A stretch of 64,000 nucleotides of DNA, taken from Bryobacter sp. CoA8 C33. Its GTDB lineage: Bacteria; Acidobacteriota; Terriglobia; Bryobacterales; Bryobacteraceae. How positions within the stretch are numbered: the stretch's first letter is position 1; the number at the start of each line of letters is the position of its first letter. Below are positions 61,664 to 64,000 of this stretch, piece by piece. Position numbers and translations under genes: made by a program. The stretch is taken from the NCBI GenBank assembly GCA_019931185.1, contig JAINDK010000020.1, positions 23,321 through 87,320 of the forward strand, read 5' to 3'. The notes under the pieces were generated by a model. The model saw only the letters and a program-made list of their open reading frames with translations. It did not search any database and was not told where the DNA came from.

Positions 61664-63355
61664 ATGGCCCCGATCGATAGACTGGAAGCGCGACTGGACG
61701 GCGTAGGCCATGTTCTTGCCGATCGCTACATTGTGGTGCCCCCATACCAGAGGCCATATGCCTGGAGCGATGAGCAAATTACAGAGTTGCTTCGTGACCT
61801 CTCCGATGCAATTCGAACGAAGGAAGCGGAGTATTTTCTTGGAACCGTAGTTCTAACAAAAAATAACGACCGAGAGCACGCGGTGATCGATGGCCAACAG
61901 CGACTGGCAACCATCAGCATTCTGATCTGCGCTATTCGAAATTATTTTGACGGCATTGGTGACACCGAACGGCGTGACCTGATCAATCAAGAGTACTTGG
62001 CTCGTAAGGAGATGCGGGCGCTCACTCAGACAGCCCATCTGAAATTGATAGCCGCCGACAATGGTTTTTATGAGAAAGAGATCTTGAGCCCAGTTGCGAC
62101 CCAACAGTCATCGGGGAGAAAGAAAGCGGGCTCTCCTTCTCACATTAGGCTGGCAGAAGCCTTGCGGCTCTGCACTGAACACGTATCGTCCTTGGTGAAG
62201 CAGACAAATGAGCCTGCTCAGGTCTTGCTCGACTGGATTGATTACATTCGCGACAAGGCTAAGGTGATAGTTGTCGAAGTAAGCGATGAAGGTGCCGCCT
62301 ACACGATATTTGAAGTGTTAAACGACCGTGGCCTCGACCTCTCAGTTTCTGACCTCCTGAAGAACTTCGTTTTCCGAATGGCTGAAGACAAGGTAAATGA
62401 GGCACAGGACCATTGGACGACGATGGTCGGAGTCTTGGAAGCGTCTGGAGCCGAGGAGAAGGATCTCCGGACCTTTATTCGTCACGTGTGGGCCTCTCAA
62501 CATGGGCTTACGAGAGAGAAGGAACTCTACGGGCGAATCCGAACCACGATCAGCAGTAAGCAGCGAGCTGTAGATTTTGTTACGTCTCTCAGTGAGCATT
62601 CAAAGGTCTATGCTGCGCTCGACAACCCCAGCGATGAACTCTGGAAGCCTTATGGCGCTTCAGTTCGTGAAGCGGTGGAAACTCTTGGACTTCTGAAAGC
62701 GACGCAGATCCGCCCACTGGTTCTTGCTGTCGTGAAGCATTTCTCAGCGCAGGAACTCCAGCGTGCGTTGCCGATGTTGGTGTGTTGGACAGTGCGCTTC
62801 CTGATTGTCGGAAAAGTCGGGAGCGGCCCACTTGAAACGGGGTACTCAGATCGAGCAAAGGAAATCAGCGCTTTGAGCATAAAGACGGCCACTGATCTTT
62901 ACAAAGCAAGCCCGACAATCCTAGTACCCGACGATGAGTTTGAGCAGGCATTCAAAACGGCCAGAGTGTCCGCCCACTACTTGGCTCGTTACTACTTGCG
63001 AGTTCTTGAGCGAACAAATGGAACTGAGATGGTTGTTAACCCAAGCGAGCAGGCCGTTACCCTTGAGCATGTCATGCCGCAGACGCGTGAGCCGCATTGG
63101 AAAAGCATCTCTGTCGAACAGCACAAGGCGTATTTGAAGCGGATCGGGAACCTCGCCGTCTTGGACAAGGACCTAAATGAAGGCGCAGGCAATCTGCCTT
63201 TCAGCGATAAGGCGAAGGTGTTCGCGAAGTCCTCGATTTCGCTCACCCGCGAGATCGGGAGTTCTCCTCAGTGGGACTTGGCTGCCATCGAGGCTCGTCA
63301 GGAGAAACTGGCACAATTGGCTGTCAAAGCCTGGCCGCTCAAGCCTCGGACATGA
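61664..63355 (+). CDS. GmrSD-like protein (DUF262 plus DUF1524/HNH)
   Basis: A 563-residue single-chain protein of the GmrSD type. The N-terminal DUF262 domain is ParB-like, with VPPYQRPYAWSDEQI (about 25-39) and the nucleotide-binding VIDGQQRLATI (74-84). The C-terminal DUF1524 domain has the HNH-like TLEHVMPQT (466-474) and LKRIGNLAVLDKDLNEGAGN. GmrS and GmrD restrict phages with modified cytosines, using NTP. ATG 61664 is preceded by AGGAG at 7 bases, and a second ATG at 61649 is weaker. The gene is 48 bases after the nuclease and co-oriented, so it may extend the methylase/nuclease cassette to modified DNA. Confidence 0.83.
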   Translation: MAPIDRLEARLDGVGHVLADRYIVVPPYQRPYAWSDEQITELLRDLSDAIRTKEAEYFLGTVVLTKNNDREHAVIDGQQRLATISILICAIRNYFDGIGDTERRDLINQEYLARKEMRALTQTAHLKLIAADNGFYEKEILSPVATQQSSGRKKAGSPSHIRLAEALRLCTEHVSSLVKQTNEPAQVLLDWIDYIRDKAKVIVVEVSDEGAAYTIFEVLNDRGLDLSVSDLLKNFVFRMAEDKVNEAQDHWTTMVGVLEASGAEEKDLRTFIRHVWASQHGLTREKELYGRIRTTISSKQRAVDFVTSLSEHSKVYAALDNPSDELWKPYGASVREAVETLGLLKATQIRPLVLAVVKHFSAQELQRALPMLVCWTVRFLIVGKVGSGPLETGYSDRAKEISALSIKTATDLYKASPTILVPDDEFEQAFKTARVSAHYLARYYLRVLERTNGTEMVVNPSEQAVTLEHVMPQTREPHWKSISVEQHKAYLKRIGNLAVLDKDLNEGAGNLPFSDKAKVFAKSSISLTREIGSSPQWDLAAIEARQEKLAQLAVKAWPLKPRT

Positions 63356-63369
63356 AGCCCGTTCCTTAG

Positions 63370-63504
63370 GAACTTGCTGAAAAACCCAAATGTGGTGCGA
63401 AACCGTCAGACCACCGCTCTTGACCGTAACTCATGGATTCTATTGAAGACCGATTCGGCGGAAATCGGACGATTTGGGCTTGTAAGGTATTTTTCAGCAA
63501 GTTC
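63370..63504. mobile_element. MITE-like element with perfect 15-base inverted repeats
   Basis: GAACTTGCTGAAAAA (63370-63384) and TTTTTCAGCAAGTTC (63490-63504) are perfect inverted repeats, extended by TA(G/A) outward, bounding 135 bases with no coding capacity. Flanking TTAG and TTAC suggest a TTA or TA target duplication. An internal stem CCGATT/AATCGG is present. It starts 14 bases after the GmrSD stop and abuts the stop codon of the next, opposite-strand frame. The repeats resemble ends of DDE-type insertion sequences. Confidence 0.6.
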
Positions 63505-63840
63505 TTACAGGGTGAGCAAATCGTTGCGAAACGCGTCGAAGGATGTCCAACCGAGCGCTTCAATGATCTCGAAAGCGAGATTTTTAGTTCTGTAGCCGGT
63601 CAGGTGAGGACCGAAGTCGGTTGCGAGCATATCCAGACACCGTTGTACCGGTGCATGCGGATTTCCCTCCTCCCAATGAAGCGCATGATTACGGCCCTGC
63701 CAAATGACTTCCTTCAGAGCTTGAGAGGCGACCATGCGACCTGGTGGGCATGAAGCAAGTGATCCATGTACTAGAGAGATCCCCTGCTTTGCATATTGAA
63801 GTAAATTGGCGCTTTGGGCACCTCGGGAGAACGACCTGGC
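63505..63840 (-). pseudogene. C-terminal remnant of a hypothetical protein
   Basis: The protein-like part reads GISLVHGSLASCPPGRMVAS, QALKEVIWQGRNHALHWEEG and TKNLAFEIIEALGWTSFDAF, ending LLTL. It looks like the C-terminal portion of a conserved protein of unknown function. The frame stays open beyond 63840, but there it runs through IS21-like terminal repeats and loses protein character. I infer that insertion removed the N-terminus. The stop codon is directly beside the MITE-like element. Confidence 0.5.
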
Positions 63841-63842
63841 CG

Positions 63843-64000
63843 TGATTAGTTCATTCAGTTGGCGATTCCGGCGAAGGCGAACGAGTATTCCGGAGGGAAC
63901 GCGAACGGCATTCCGGGCCGAAGGCGAACGATTTCGGAGCGTAGCGACGCTGGCTGTTTGATTTTGCAATAAGTGTTCGCCTTCGTCAAGGAGAACCATC
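63843..64000. mobile_element. probable end of an IS21-family element (continues outside window)
   Basis: Three tandem degenerate units beginning ATTCCGG and ending GAACGN (63865-63886, 63887-63909, 63910-63932), with a partial fourth (TTCGGAGCG), resemble the multiple terminal repeats of IS21-type elements. TGATTAG near 63843 would be the outer tip. No istA or istB sequence is inside the window. The boundary is approximate. Confidence 0.4.

Overview
The window looks like a chromosomal segment of a flagellated, Gram-negative, GC-rich Acidobacteriota bacterium, probably close to Bryobacter/Solibacter. This is inferred from gene content, not from any database search. The clues are an Oar-like TonB-dependent receptor with an N-terminal carboxypeptidase-regulatory domain, LPS genes (fabZ-lpxA-lpxI) alongside a bacillithiol gene (bshC), and a protein of the 'ANRRNAQKSTGPRT' family that I associate with acidobacterial genomes.

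Layout. 1-3.3 kb: end of rsmA, gltX and a NodU-type carbamoyltransferase. 3.3-7.3 kb, minus strand: a tight four-gene operon (SYLF protein, Asp-box protein, M1 aminopeptidase lipoprotein, SRPBCC protein). 7.4-15.6 kb: prfB with its programmed frameshift, tsaC, then fliW-csrA, a very large flagellin and a TPR/glycosyltransferase protein. 15.7-21.2 kb: a Kef-type antiporter divergent from an ABC/FtsX/AttH export operon. 21.2-28.3 kb: a catabolic region under a GntR/FCD regulator, with a frameshifted aldolase, a multiply broken hydrolase-like gene, a TonB-dependent receptor and a GH33-type sialidase. 28.4-33.6 kb: rpoZ, coaBC, uracil-DNA glycosylase, tmk, holB, hfq, a thioesterase and a TPR protein. 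33.9-43.7 kb: recA divergent from fliD and a FliT-like gene, an aldolase, bshC, then cyaY-hemW-ltaE-M3 peptidase. 43.7-49.1 kb: an AbrB/AAA-ATPase pair, an SDR and a large kexin-like protease with four CARDB repeats. 49.1-55.8 kb: lpxI-lpxA-fabZ, M20 peptidase, lysS, bcp, a DUF2064 protein, cytochrome c and tRNA-Glu. 55.8-64 kb: an accessory region with an IS6 element, a three-gene candidate restriction/defence cassette (zinc-ribbon DNA methylase, PD-(D/E)XK nuclease, GmrSD-like DUF262/DUF1524 protein), a MITE-like element and an IS21-like end.

How genes work together. The flagellar genes are split between two loci, but fliC and fliD share an upstream pattern, TCAA-N15-[GT]CCGA, that fits a FliA/sigma28 promoter. 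The flagellin leader carries a hairpin with AGGA in its loop, a second small hairpin with a TGGA loop and a GGA in the Shine-Dalgarno sequence. That is the arrangement expected for CsrA repression relieved by FliW, and both regulators are encoded just upstream. In the catabolic region the same 14-mer (GCATATTATCGATA) lies over or beside two TTGAC-type promoters, before the broken aldolase and before the TonB receptor/sialidase pair. This suggests one regulon under the neighbouring GntR protein. The last 6 kb is the best candidate for an undescribed system: methylase, nuclease and GmrSD-like gene are co-oriented and closely spaced, appear less GC-rich than the core genes, and are bordered by mobile elements.
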